Source: Actinomycetota bacterium
GTDB lineage: Bacteria; Actinomycetota; Acidimicrobiia; IMCC26256; PALSA-555
Direction: 5' to 3'
Length of the DNA: 64,000 bases
Assembly: GCA_003140175.1 (NCBI GenBank)
Contig: PLJD01000069.1
Span: 16,093 to 80,092, forward strand
In this document: positions 10,860 through 19,931 of the stretch, in pieces
How the letters are laid out: every line of letters starts with the position of its first letter
Numbering within the stretch: position 1 is the first letter of the stretch
Notes under the pieces: generated by a model
What the model was told of the DNA's origin: nothing
What the model saw: the letters and a program-made list of their open reading frames with translations, nothing else
Databases searched by the model: none
Translations under genes and position numbers: made by a program

Positions 10860-12053
10860 GTGAGCCAGGCCACGACACCTGAGTTCGACTTCGAGGTGGA
10901 CTTCGTGACCGGCCAGCCCTATCCCTGGTGGGAGCAGGCCCGCCACGAGTGCCCGGTGTACCGCGCCGACGCGTCGACGATGGGGTTCGCTGACCGGCCC
11001 TTGTTCGGCATCGCCCGGTATGCCGACGTCGAGGGTGTGCTGCGCGACCCGCAGCGGTTCTCGTCCGCGATCAATGCCGAGCACATCGGCCAGTACATGG
11101 GTGAGCTGATCCTCGCCATGGACGGCCAGGAGCACCGCAGCTACCGGGGCCTCGTCGCCCACGCGTTCCGGGCTTCGGCGCTGGAGCGTTGGGACGAGGC
11201 GCTCATCGGTCCGACCATCGGGCGGCTGCTCGACGACATCGCGCCGCGCGGCCGCGCCGACTTGGTCCGAGACCTCACCAGTCAGTACCCGGTGCAGGTG
11301 ATCTGCGGGCTGGTGGGTGTGCCGCTCGCCGACAGCGCGCAATTCCACGAGTGGGCCGAGCAGATCAACACCGGCCCGCTGCACCCGGAGGTCGGCATGG
11401 CCGCGTCGCGAGCGATGCGCGACTACCTGGCGCCGATCGTCGAGGATCGCCGGGCCCACCCCCGCGACGACCTGATCAGCGACCTGGTGCACGCCGAGAT
11501 CGACGGCGAGCGCCTCAGTGACGAGAAGATCTACGGTTTCCTCCGCCTGCTCCTGCCGGCCGGTGCCGAGACGACGTTCCGGGTGATGGGCAACGCGTTG
11601 ACGGCGCTGGTCACTCACCCCGACGTCCTCGCCCGCGTGGTCGCGGACCGGGCGCTGTTGCCGGTGGTGATCGAGGAGACGCTGCGCTGGGAGACGTCCG
11701 TCACCCAGGTCAGCCGGGTGGCGGCGGTCGACACCGAGGTCGATGGGTGCCCGATCCCGAAGGGCGCGGCGATCAGCGTGCTGACCGGCTCCGCCGACCG
11801 CGACGAGGCCCGCTACGAGGATCCCGAGCAGTTCGACATCGACCGGCCGGTGCAGAACCACCTCGCGTTTGGGACCGGGCAGCACCAGTGCCTGGGGATG
11901 CATCTCGCCCGCCTGGAGCTGCGGGTGGGCCTCGACGCGATCCTCAGCCGGCTCCCCAATCTGCGTCTCGACCCCGACGAGCCGCCGCCGGTCATCGCCG
12001 GCCTCGCCTTCCGGGGCCCGATGACGCTGCCCGTGCGGTTCGATCCGGCCTGA
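10860..12053 (+). CDS. Cytochrome P450
   Basis: LLPAGAETTFRVMGN, EETLRWE, heme loop FGTGQHQCLGMHLARLE; track ORF starts at 10848. Confidence 0.96.
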   Translation: MSQATTPEFDFEVDFVTGQPYPWWEQARHECPVYRADASTMGFADRPLFGIARYADVEGVLRDPQRFSSAINAEHIGQYMGELILAMDGQEHRSYRGLVAHAFRASALERWDEALIGPTIGRLLDDIAPRGRADLVRDLTSQYPVQVICGLVGVPLADSAQFHEWAEQINTGPLHPEVGMAASRAMRDYLAPIVEDRRAHPRDDLISDLVHAEIDGERLSDEKIYGFLRLLLPAGAETTFRVMGNALTALVTHPDVLARVVADRALLPVVIEETLRWETSVTQVSRVAAVDTEVDGCPIPKGAAISVLTGSADRDEARYEDPEQFDIDRPVQNHLAFGTGQHQCLGMHLARLELRVGLDAILSRLPNLRLDPDEPPPVIAGLAFRGPMTLPVRFDPA

Positions 12054-12058
12054 TCGGA

Positions 12059-12078
12059 CGCTGCCCCGACGGGCAGCG
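12059..12078. terminator. Hairpin between convergent P450 and GNAT genes
   Basis: CGCTGCCC-CGAC-GGGCAGCG, 8-bp perfect stem. Confidence 0.65.
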
Positions 12079-12096
12079 CGCCCGCCCCGGAGCGGC

Positions 12097-12558
12097 TCAG
12101 AGCCACTTGGCGTAGCAGCGGCTCTGCGGCGACGAGCGATAGGCGCCGTACCGCTCGATGCCGCGGTAGCCCGCTGAGGTGTACAAGCCGATGGCCTCGG
12201 GCTGGCGTCCGCCGGTCTCGAGCACGAGACGCTCGTAGCCGAGCTGGCGGGCTCGATCCTCGAGGGCGCTGAGCACCAACCGGGCGACACCCTGGGCTCG
12301 GAACGGCGGCGCGACGTACATCCGTTTCAGCTCGCCGATCGCGGTGTCGTAGCGACGCAGTCCTCCACAGCCCACCGCGGCGGTACCCACCCGGGCCACG
12401 ACGAACGCGCCGCTGGGGGGTGCGAGGTCGTCGGCGGTGAGATGGTCGGGATCGGCGTCCGGCACGCCGTAGCGCTCGAGGAGCTCCGCGCCGAGCGCCT
12501 CGACCAGCGGGGACGCGGCCGGTGAATCGAGGCGGTCATCCTCGACTCGGGTGGTCAT
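12097..12558 (-). CDS. GNAT family N-acetyltransferase
   Basis: ELKRMYVAPPFRAQGVARLVLSALEDRARQLGYERLVLETGGRQPEAIGLYTSAGYRGIERYG. Confidence 0.9.
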   Translation of the reverse strand: MTTRVEDDRLDSPAASPLVEALGAELLERYGVPDADPDHLTADDLAPPSGAFVVARVGTAAVGCGGLRRYDTAIGELKRMYVAPPFRAQGVARLVLSALEDRARQLGYERLVLETGGRQPEAIGLYTSAGYRGIERYGAYRSSPQSRCYAKWL

Positions 12559-13271
12559 TCGAACATGGTTCGCCACTGGTCGAGGGTGGGAAGTCGAAAC
12601 ACGTAGTTGCGCCGGCGAGTCTCGCCCATCGACGCCACCGGCTCGGGTGAGTAGCGATGACCGGGATAGAGCAGCGTGTCATCGGGGATCGCGGCCAGGC
12701 GTTGGGTGAGGCTCTCGTACATCTGATCCGCGTCGCCGCCGGGCAGGTCGGTTCGACCGCAGCCCTCCAAGAAGAGGGTGTCGCCGGCGACGAGCTTGCC
12801 GTCGACGACGAAGCACTGGCTCCCCGGAGTATGCCCGGGTGTGTGCAGCAAGCGGACCGGGATCGCGCCGACATCGACGGTGTCGCCGCTGTCGTGGACG
12901 ACCAGGTCGCTGTCAGCCACCCCGGTGGACCGCTTCACCCATTCCGCCTCGTCGCGGTGGACGTGTACGCGGGCCTGCGCCTCCGGCATGGCCAGCACCT
13001 CGCGGATCCCTTCGATCTCGTAGCCCATGAGGTCGCCGCCGATGTGGTCGGGATGCCAGTGGCTGGCCAGCACGCCCGTGAGACGCAGGCCGTCGGCGTC
13101 GAGAATCTCGACCAGCTCGTGCACGCCGTAGGCCGGGTCGACCGCGACCGCGTCGCCAGTTTCGGTGTCGCCGATGAGGTACACGAAGTTCACCATCTGG
13201 CGGGCGAGCGGGTCGTCGACCGCGAAGTCCTCACCGGCGAGCAACTGGCGGAAGTAGAGGCGGTCGGTCAT
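12555..13271 (-). CDS. MBL-fold metallo-hydrolase
   Basis: LASHWHPDHIGGDLMGYEI...LLHTPGHTPGSQCFVVDGKLVAGDTLFLEGCGRTDLPGGDA. Confidence 0.93.
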   Translation of the reverse strand: MTDRLYFRQLLAGEDFAVDDPLARQMVNFVYLIGDTETGDAVAVDPAYGVHELVEILDADGLRLTGVLASHWHPDHIGGDLMGYEIEGIREVLAMPEAQARVHVHRDEAEWVKRSTGVADSDLVVHDSGDTVDVGAIPVRLLHTPGHTPGSQCFVVDGKLVAGDTLFLEGCGRTDLPGGDADQMYESLTQRLAAIPDDTLLYPGHRYSPEPVASMGETRRRNYVFRLPTLDQWRTMFE

Positions 13272-13405
13272 CGGAAGTTCACCGCGACGTTGATCGCGCC
13301 GGTGTCGTGCTGGTTGGCGATGGTGGTGAACGCGTCGCGCCAGTCGGCGACACGGGAGGTGTGGGTCAGGAACTCGGGGTCCACCCCGAACACGAACGCT
13401 TCCAC
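13268..13405 (-). pseudogene. 45-aa ORF resembling the C-terminus of a Zn-dependent (MDR) alcohol dehydrogenase; intact SD and ATGA coupling to the MBL gene
   Basis: GTG at 13405 preceded by gaggagg: VEAFVFGVDPEFLTHTSRVADWRDAFTTIANQHDTGAINVAVNFR*; absent from ORF track (<60 aa). Confidence 0.6.
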
Positions 13406-13479
13406 GATCCTCCTCGCTGGGGATGGCCGGCCTTCGGCGTCGCAGCGTAGTGGTGGCTCCGGGCGTACCCTTCGTCAGC

Positions 13480-15710
13480 ATGACGGTCGGCGTTCGAACC
13501 TGCCCACTCTGCGAGGCCACGTGTGGCCTGGAGCTTCACCTCGACGGACGCGAAGTGACCCTGGTGCGCGGCGACCGCGACGACGTGTTCAGCCACGGCT
13601 TCCTCTGCCCGAAGGGCAGCGCCATCGGACGCCTCGACGCCGACCCTGACCGCATCCGGGCGCCACTGGTGCGTGCCGACGGGGACTGGAAGGCGGTCGA
13701 GTGGGCGGAGGCGTTCGCGGTGATCGAGGCGGGCCTGACCCCGATCCTCGACACGCACGGACGAGACGCCGTCGGCGTCTATCTCGGCAACCCGAACGTC
13801 CACAACCTGGCCGGGCTGCTCTACAACCGGGCGCTCCTCCAGGCGCTCGGGTCGCGCAACGTGTTCTCGGCGAGCACGGTGGATCAGATGCCCAAGCAGG
13901 TCGCGGCCGGCCTGATGTTCGGCGCCGGCTTGTCGATCCCGGTCCCCGACGTCGACCGCACCGACTATCTCTTGATGCTGGGGGCGAACCCGTTCGCCTC
14001 GAACGGCAGCCTGCTCACCGCGCCCGACCTCCCCGGACGCCTCCGCGCGCTACGGGCGAGGGGCGGCCAGCTCGTCGTCGTCGACCCCCGCCGGACCAAG
14101 ACCGCCGACGAAGCCGACGAGCACCTCTTCATCCGGCCCGCCACCGACGCGTACTTCCTCGCCGGTGTCGTCCACACACTGCTCGACGAGAGCCTCGCCG
14201 ACCCGGGGCGGCTGCGGGACCACGTCGTCGGCCTCGACGCGCTCCACGGGCTGACCCGGGATTTCGCGCCCGAACGGGTGGCGGCCATCTGCGGGATCGA
14301 CGCGTCGAGCATCCGTCGGGTCGCCCGGGACCTGGCCCACGCGCCGCGAGCGGCGGTCTACGCACGGCTTGGCACGTGCGCCCAAGCGTTCGGCACCCTG
14401 GCCTCGTGGCTCGTCGAGGTGTGCAACGTGCTCACTGGGAACCTCGACCGGGCGGGCGGCGCGATGTTTGCCCGTCCCGCGGCGGGGGCGCTAACACGTC
14501 CGGCGCGCCGGGCGTCGGGCGCGGCGTGCGGTTCGGCCGCCACGCCAGCCGGGTCCGAGGCTTGCCCGAGGTGTTCGGCGAGCTGCCGGTCGTCTGCCTC
14601 GCCGAGGAGATCGAGACTCCGGGTGAGGGACAGATCCGCGCGCTGGTGACCGTCGCCGGCAACCCCGCCGTCTCCGCGCCCGACAGCGCACGGCTCGACC
14701 GGGCGCTCGGCCACCTCGACTTCATGGTGAGCGTCGACTGTTACCGCAACGAGACGACCCAGCACGCCGACGTCATCCTCCCCCCACCTTCGATGCTGAC
14801 GTGCGGCCACTACGACGTCGCGCTGTACTCGCTCGCGGTGCGCAACGTGGCGAACTACTCGCCGCCGCTCGTCTCCCTCGAGGCGGGGGAAATGTCCGAG
14901 TGGGAGATCCTCCTGCGACTCGCCAACGTCGCGGCGGGCGCCGGCGCCGACGCCGATCCCGGGGTCCTCGATGACCACATCGTCGCCGGTCTCGTCGAGA
15001 AGGCGGTCCACCGGAGCCCCTCGAACGTGTTGGGGCGCGACGCCGCCGAGCTGCTCGGCGAGCTGGCGTCCCGTCGCGGCCCCGAACGCATCCTGGACCT
15101 GATGCTGCGCACCGGCCCGTTCGGTGACGGCTTCGGCGCCGACCCCGACGGGCTGTCCCTCGCGGTGCTCGAGGCGCACCCCCACGGGGTCGATCTGGGG
15201 CCGTTGACCCCCCGGGTGCCCGAGGTGCTGCGCACACCGAGTGGCGTCATCGAGCTCGCTCCGGCGCCCCTCGTCGCCGACGTCGAGCGGCTGCGGGCAC
15301 ACCTCGACGACCGGCGCCCCGACGACGTGGTCCTCATCGGACGACGGGATCTGCGCTCGAACAACTCGTGGATGCACAACGTCGACGTGCTCATCAAGGG
15401 GCGCGACCGCTGCACCCTCCTGGTCCACCCTGACGACGCGGCCCGGCTCGGGCTCGAGCCTGGAGGCCCGGTCAAGGTCGTCGGACCCGGCGGGTCGCTC
15501 GTCGCGCCGGCCGAGGTGTCTGACGAGATGATGCCGGGCGTGGTTAGCCTCCCCCACGGCTGGGGCCACGACGTCGAGGGCACGGCACTGTCGGTCGCGG
15601 CGACCCGCCCCGGGGTGAACAGCAACCTGCTCGCCGACACCGAGCATTTCGACCCGCTGTCGGGCAACGCGGTGCTGAACGGGATCCCGGTCGAGCTCTC
15701 CGCCGGGTGA
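13480..15710 (+). pseudogene. Molybdopterin-dependent oxidoreductase (4Fe-4S), disrupted by a frameshift at 14484-14488
   Basis: MTVGVRTCPLCEATCGLELH...FLCPKGSAIGRLDADPDRIRAPLVR in one frame; GGANTSGAPGVGRGVRFGRHASRVRGLPEVFGELPV...HADVILPPPSMLT continues in another frame. Confidence 0.88.
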
Positions 15711-15714
15711 GGGG

Positions 15715-16506
15715 TCAGCTCCCCGCCATCTGCCCCATCAGGTCGAGAAACGCGTCGACGTTCCCGGTCTTGCCTTTCACCACGTCGTGCTGGAGGCCGC
15801 CGCCGGGAAGCTCCGGCGGCACGTAGTACTCGAAACCGTCGTGCTCGATGGCGGCCGCGATACTCGCCGCGCACTCCTCGGCGGGGATGAGCGGGCCGTC
15901 GTACCGCGCCGCGTCGTTGCCGGGCGCGCCCCAAACCTCGGTGTCGATCGGGCCCGGCAGCGCCAGCTTGACCTCCACCCCGGTGCCGGCCAGGTCGATC
16001 GCCATCGACTCGCTCCATCCGCAGACCGCGAACTTCGAGGCGCAGTACGCGGCCTCGTGGGCGATCCCGAGCCGGCCGCCCATGCTGGAGACGTTCACGA
16101 CGCAGCCCGCGCCCCGCGCCAACCAGCGGGGCAGGAGCGCCAGGGTCATGCGCACCGGCGACGTGAAGTTGACCCGCATCGTCTCGTCCACCAGCGCCGG
16201 GGTCAGACGCGGGACCGGGATCACCTTCGGGATCGCCGCGTTGTTGACCAGGCAGTCGAGGCCGTCGAAGGCGTCCCACGCCTCGACTGCGACGCGGGCG
16301 GCGGCTTCGACGTCGCCGAGGTCGACTGCCCACAGCCGCGAGTTCGGCGCGTGCTCGACGCAGCGAGCGAGCACCGCTTCGAGCCGCTCCCGCCGTCGCG
16401 CCACGATCCCGACCGTCGCGCCCCGCGCCGCGAGCAGGGGAGCGAGCGACGCACCGATGCCCGACGACGCGCCCGTCACCAAGATCGTCGAGCCCTCGAT
16501 CTGCAT
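15715..16506 (-). CDS. SDR family NAD(P)-dependent oxidoreductase
   Basis: ILVTGASSGIGASLAPLLAARGATVGIVARR...YCASKFAVCGWSESMAIDL. Confidence 0.92.
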   Translation of the reverse strand: MQIEGSTILVTGASSGIGASLAPLLAARGATVGIVARRRERLEAVLARCVEHAPNSRLWAVDLGDVEAAARVAVEAWDAFDGLDCLVNNAAIPKVIPVPRLTPALVDETMRVNFTSPVRMTLALLPRWLARGAGCVVNVSSMGGRLGIAHEAAYCASKFAVCGWSESMAIDLAGTGVEVKLALPGPIDTEVWGAPGNDAARYDGPLIPAEECAASIAAAIEHDGFEYYVPPELPGGGLQHDVVKGKTGNVDAFLDLMGQMAGS

Positions 16507-16516
16507 GCGGTCGGTG

Positions 16517-16526
16517 ACGGTACCAT
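16517..16526. promoter_or_regulatory. Overlapping divergent -10 boxes (ACGGTACCAT) between SDR and FAD oxidase
   Basis: Minus TACCGT (10 nt before ATG 16506) and plus TACCAT (9 nt before ATG 16536) share TA at 16521-16522. Confidence 0.55.
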
Positions 16527-16535
16527 CCTCGCCCT

Positions 16536-17804
16536 ATGGAGGACGTGGTCGTCATCGGCGCGGGCATGGCCGGCGTCACCGCCGGTCGGGACTGCGCGCG
16601 GGCCGGCCTCGACGTCGTCGTCGTCGAGGCCCAGGACCGCGTTGGCGGCCGGATGCACACCGCGCGTGATTTCTGCGAGCACCCGGTCGAGCAGGGCGCC
16701 GAGTTCGTGCACACCGCCGAAGCCGACACCTGGCCCGAGATCCGCGCCGGCGGCTTCGAGACGATCACCTGTCAACCGGGCGCGGGCTTCCTGCTCTCGA
16801 TCGACGGCCGGCGGTCCCCCGAGCTGTTCTCCGACCCGTCGCTCGTCAAGCTCGGCGATCTGCTCCACGACCTCGAGGCATTCCAGGGCCCGGACTGCAC
16901 CGTCGCTGAGCTGGTCGCGAGACGCAACGTCGAGGGCATCGCCCGCGTCTTCGCCGACCAGATGCTCACCCTGCACCCGCTCGGCGACGCCGACCAGCTG
17001 TCGATGGTGGGCCTGCGCGACGACCGCGTCGTCGACCTCGAGCGAGGCTGCGACTGGCGACTCGTTGCCGGCTACGACGCGTTGCCCCGCCACCTCGCCG
17101 CCGACCTCGACGTGCGCCTCGGATTCGTGGTCTCTGAGGTTCGGTGGGGACCCGACGGGGTCACCGTCCGCTCCGAGACCGGCGACGAGGTCAGCGCCCG
17201 AGCCGGTGTGTGCACCCTGCCGATCGGAGTGCTCAAGACCCACGCGGTGCGCTTCGAGCCCGACCTTCCCGCCACGAAATGGCGCGCCCTCGACGGGCTC
17301 GAAATGGGCCCGGTGCTCAAAGTGCTCTACCGGTTCCGGGAGCGGTTCTGGGACCCCGGGCTCACCATGCTCGGCTGCGACGGCCCGATCCGCCTCTACT
17401 GGACGCCGCTCTACGGGCGGGGCGACGACGTCACCCCGGTGCTCACCGCCTACGTCACCGGTCACCGGGCCCGGGCGCTCTCCGCCCTCCCCGAGGACGA
17501 GGCGGCGGCCGTGGGCCTCGCCGACCTCGACCGGCTGCTGCCCGACGTGCGCCCCTCCCAGCTCGTCGAGGAATGGCGACGCGTCGACTGGTGCACGAAC
17601 CCCCGGACCCGGGGCGGGTACAGCTTCGTGCGCTACGGCGGCGCCGGCTCCCGAGCGGCGCTCGCGGCCTCCGACACCGACGCCCTCTTCTGGGCCGGCG
17701 ACGGGACCTCCACGACCACGATCGCCGCCGTGGTGCACGCCGCCTACGCCAGCGGGCGGCGCGCCGCGGCGGAAGTCACTGCCCGCGCCGGCGGGAGCGC
17801 CTGA
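16536..17804 (+). CDS. Flavin monoamine oxidase-like FAD-dependent oxidoreductase
   Basis: VVIGAGMAGVTAGRDCARAGLDVVVVEAQDRVGGRMHT ... LFWAGDGTSTTTIAAVVHAAYASGRRAA. Confidence 0.9.
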   Translation: MEDVVVIGAGMAGVTAGRDCARAGLDVVVVEAQDRVGGRMHTARDFCEHPVEQGAEFVHTAEADTWPEIRAGGFETITCQPGAGFLLSIDGRRSPELFSDPSLVKLGDLLHDLEAFQGPDCTVAELVARRNVEGIARVFADQMLTLHPLGDADQLSMVGLRDDRVVDLERGCDWRLVAGYDALPRHLAADLDVRLGFVVSEVRWGPDGVTVRSETGDEVSARAGVCTLPIGVLKTHAVRFEPDLPATKWRALDGLEMGPVLKVLYRFRERFWDPGLTMLGCDGPIRLYWTPLYGRGDDVTPVLTAYVTGHRARALSALPEDEAAAVGLADLDRLLPDVRPSQLVEEWRRVDWCTNPRTRGGYSFVRYGGAGSRAALAASDTDALFWAGDGTSTTTIAAVVHAAYASGRRAAAEVTARAGGSA

Positions 17805-17828
17805 GCGCGGCGGGGAGCGGCTCAGGCG
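17798..17828. terminator. Hairpin containing both convergent stop codons
   Basis: CGCCTGAGC-N13-GCTCAGGCG; TGA 17802-17804 and TCA 17822-17824 within the arms. Confidence 0.6.
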
Positions 17829-19093
17829 TCGGGCTCGCCGCGGGCGCGGGACTCGCGAGCCGCCCAGCCAAAGACGCCCTTCGCCATCGTCGAGGTCGCC
17901 TCGTCACGTCGACGCTCGTAGATTTCGGCGCGGGCTCGTTGCACCGCCGGGTCGTCGGGCGCGGCGACCGCGGCCCATTGCGCGAGGTGGCCGGCCAGGC
18001 GCAGATCCCCGGTCTCGGCAACCTCCAACGCCCGGACGGCGAGACGGGTCGGACCGCCGGCGAGGGACGTCACCTCGGCGGCCACCGCGGCGTCCGGCGC
18101 GGGCTGCAGGCGCGCCGGGTTGCCGTCGTACCAGCCGCCGTAGAGGCGCCACACGTTGCGGACCACGAACTCCGGCTCGTCGTACACCGGGCGCAGATAG
18201 GGGCGTTCGAGCAGCGCGGCGGGGGCGTGCACCGTGTGCACGATCTCGTCGAGGGTCGCACCCGCGTTCATCAGCGCGAGGGTGGCGTCATGAAGGTGCT
18301 CGAGGAGCGCCGCGGTGTCGGTGAGCGCCTGGCGCACGCGGTCCGCTCCGACGATCGGGAGGCCGTGGCCGGGCAGCAGCGTCGTCGCTTCGAGCGTCAC
18401 CATCGTGCGCAGCGCGGCGGCCCAGTCTCTCGGGTAGCGCTGCACCTTCTGGGGGTTGCCGCAGTTCGGTGACGCCCAGATGAACAGGTCACCGGTGCAC
18501 AGGACCCCCCGCGACGGGATCCACGCCCAGGTGTGATCGTCGGTCTCGCCCCGGTCGTGGTGCAGCTCGACGCGCAACCCGCCCACGTCGAGCGCGAGAT
18601 GGTCCCGGTAGGTGCGGTCGGGGTAGCGGTACTCGGTGGGCCACTCGAACCCGTCACCCAGTCCGAACTGGCGACGGTTGATCACCGTGTTGTAGCCCGC
18701 GCTGATCCGGTACCGGTCGAAGCGGTCAGCGACCGCTTCGTGCGCGACGACGCTCACCGGCGCAACACCCTGCCCGGCGTTGTCGTCGTCGTAGCGCTCG
18801 ACACCAAAGCAATGGTCGATATGGCCGTGCGTGAACACCACCGTGTGCACCGGCTCCACCGACCAGCCCCGCAACGACTCGTGCACCGCACCGGAGAACA
18901 GCGAGCTACCCGTATCGATGAGCACCAAGCCGTCGTCGGTGCCGAACGCGCTGACGTTCGCGAACGACGCCACGAAACCGGTGCGGTCCGCGACCTCGGT
19001 CAGGCCGTCGAGGTGCGAGAACGGGTGGTAGCGGTCGGCGTCGAGCTCGCCGCGCCAGAGCTGATCGGCGAGGTCGAGGACATCGGTCACCAA
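17822..19093 (-). CDS. MBL-fold hydrolase with alkyl-sulfatase-like dimerisation region
   Basis: VFTHGHIDHCFGVERYD...WAWIPSRGVLCTGDLFIWASPNCGNPQK; long C-terminal helical part. Confidence 0.85.
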   Translation of the reverse strand: MVTDVLDLADQLWRGELDADRYHPFSHLDGLTEVADRTGFVASFANVSAFGTDDGLVLIDTGSSLFSGAVHESLRGWSVEPVHTVVFTHGHIDHCFGVERYDDDNAGQGVAPVSVVAHEAVADRFDRYRISAGYNTVINRRQFGLGDGFEWPTEYRYPDRTYRDHLALDVGGLRVELHHDRGETDDHTWAWIPSRGVLCTGDLFIWASPNCGNPQKVQRYPRDWAAALRTMVTLEATTLLPGHGLPIVGADRVRQALTDTAALLEHLHDATLALMNAGATLDEIVHTVHAPAALLERPYLRPVYDEPEFVVRNVWRLYGGWYDGNPARLQPAPDAAVAAEVTSLAGGPTRLAVRALEVAETGDLRLAGHLAQWAAVAAPDDPAVQRARAEIYERRRDEATSTMAKGVFGWAARESRARGEPDA

Positions 19094-19115
19094 CTGGCAC
19101 GCCGACGCCGACGGC

Positions 19116-19859
19116 TCACGTGCTGATCGTCACCGGCGTCCCGAGGGGGAGGATGCCGGCGAGCTGGGTGATCTTGGCGTTGCTCATGCGGATGCAGCCG
19201 TGCGTGACGTCATGGCCCAGCACCGACGCGTCGTTGTTGCCGTGGACCCCGAGCTCGGCGTCGCCCCCATCGAAGGTGGTCAGCGCGTCGGAGTGGCCGG
19301 AGAGCCCGTAGGCGTACGGCCCATAGATCGTGGTCGGATCGGGGGCTTTGAGGAGCACCCGGATGTAGTACGTGCCCGGCGGGGTGGGGGTCGCCGGCGC
19401 GCCGTCCGCCACCGTGTCTTGGAGCAGGACCGCGTTGCCGTCGTAGACGGTGAGCTGGTGGGCGCTGAGCGACACCGTGATCCGGTACGGGTCCGGCTCG
19501 AGCGTGACCGTGCTGGCCCGGACCCAGCCGAGCGACCCGTTGGGGCGAATGGGGAGCAGCACCTGGACCCAGTTGGGCTGGCGAGCCCGCACCAGCATGA
19601 CGAGCGGCACCGCCAGCTTCGGGTCGTTGTTGAGCAGCCACGGGTTCTGGTAGTTGCTCGACGCCTGGGGGATGTTGGGCGCGCTGTAGACGGCGAGGTT
19701 CGGGACCGTGGCCTTGGCGATCAGGCTGTCCGAGGTGGGGACCGCCACGCCGGGGCTCGGGGTCGACTTGCCGACCAGGGACGGCCGCCCACCGCCGCCG
19801 CACGCGGCGAGGATGAGGAGCGAGAGGGTCGCGGCCAACAATCCGGCCCGGCGTGCCAC
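19116..19859 (-). CDS. L,D-transpeptidase lipoprotein (YkuD domain)
   Basis: VARRAGLLAATLSLLILAACGGGG lipobox; LGVHGNNDASVLGHDVTHGCIRMSNAKI catalytic motif. Confidence 0.92.
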   Translation of the reverse strand: MARRAGLLAATLSLLILAACGGGGRPSLVGKSTPSPGVAVPTSDSLIAKATVPNLAVYSAPNIPQASSNYQNPWLLNNDPKLAVPLVMLVRARQPNWVQVLLPIRPNGSLGWVRASTVTLEPDPYRITVSLSAHQLTVYDGNAVLLQDTVADGAPATPTPPGTYYIRVLLKAPDPTTIYGPYAYGLSGHSDALTTFDGGDAELGVHGNNDASVLGHDVTHGCIRMSNAKITQLAGILPLGTPVTIST

Positions 19860-19931
19860 GTCGTCGATGCTACCGGCGTCCTCGGCCTGTACCGCCGCGA
19901 CTGCTTGGCGGGGCTCGATACCGTGGCCGGT

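Noticed and set aside
14484-14488. Programmed ribosomal frameshifting in the Mo-oxidoreductase
   Set aside because: No slippery heptamer plus SD-like stimulator or pseudoknot evident; a 1-nt indel in a G run is simpler.
14358-15647. Long antisense ORFs (e.g. 14358..15647 -, 6726..9701 +, 3539..5464 +, 49714..50670 +)
   Set aside because: Arg/Pro/Gly/Ala-rich shadow frames of well-supported genes, an artefact of high GC; no recognisable domains.
15705-15725. Terminator hairpin between 15710 (+) and 15715 (-)
   Set aside because: Only a TGA-gggg-TCA core; arms do not pair further.
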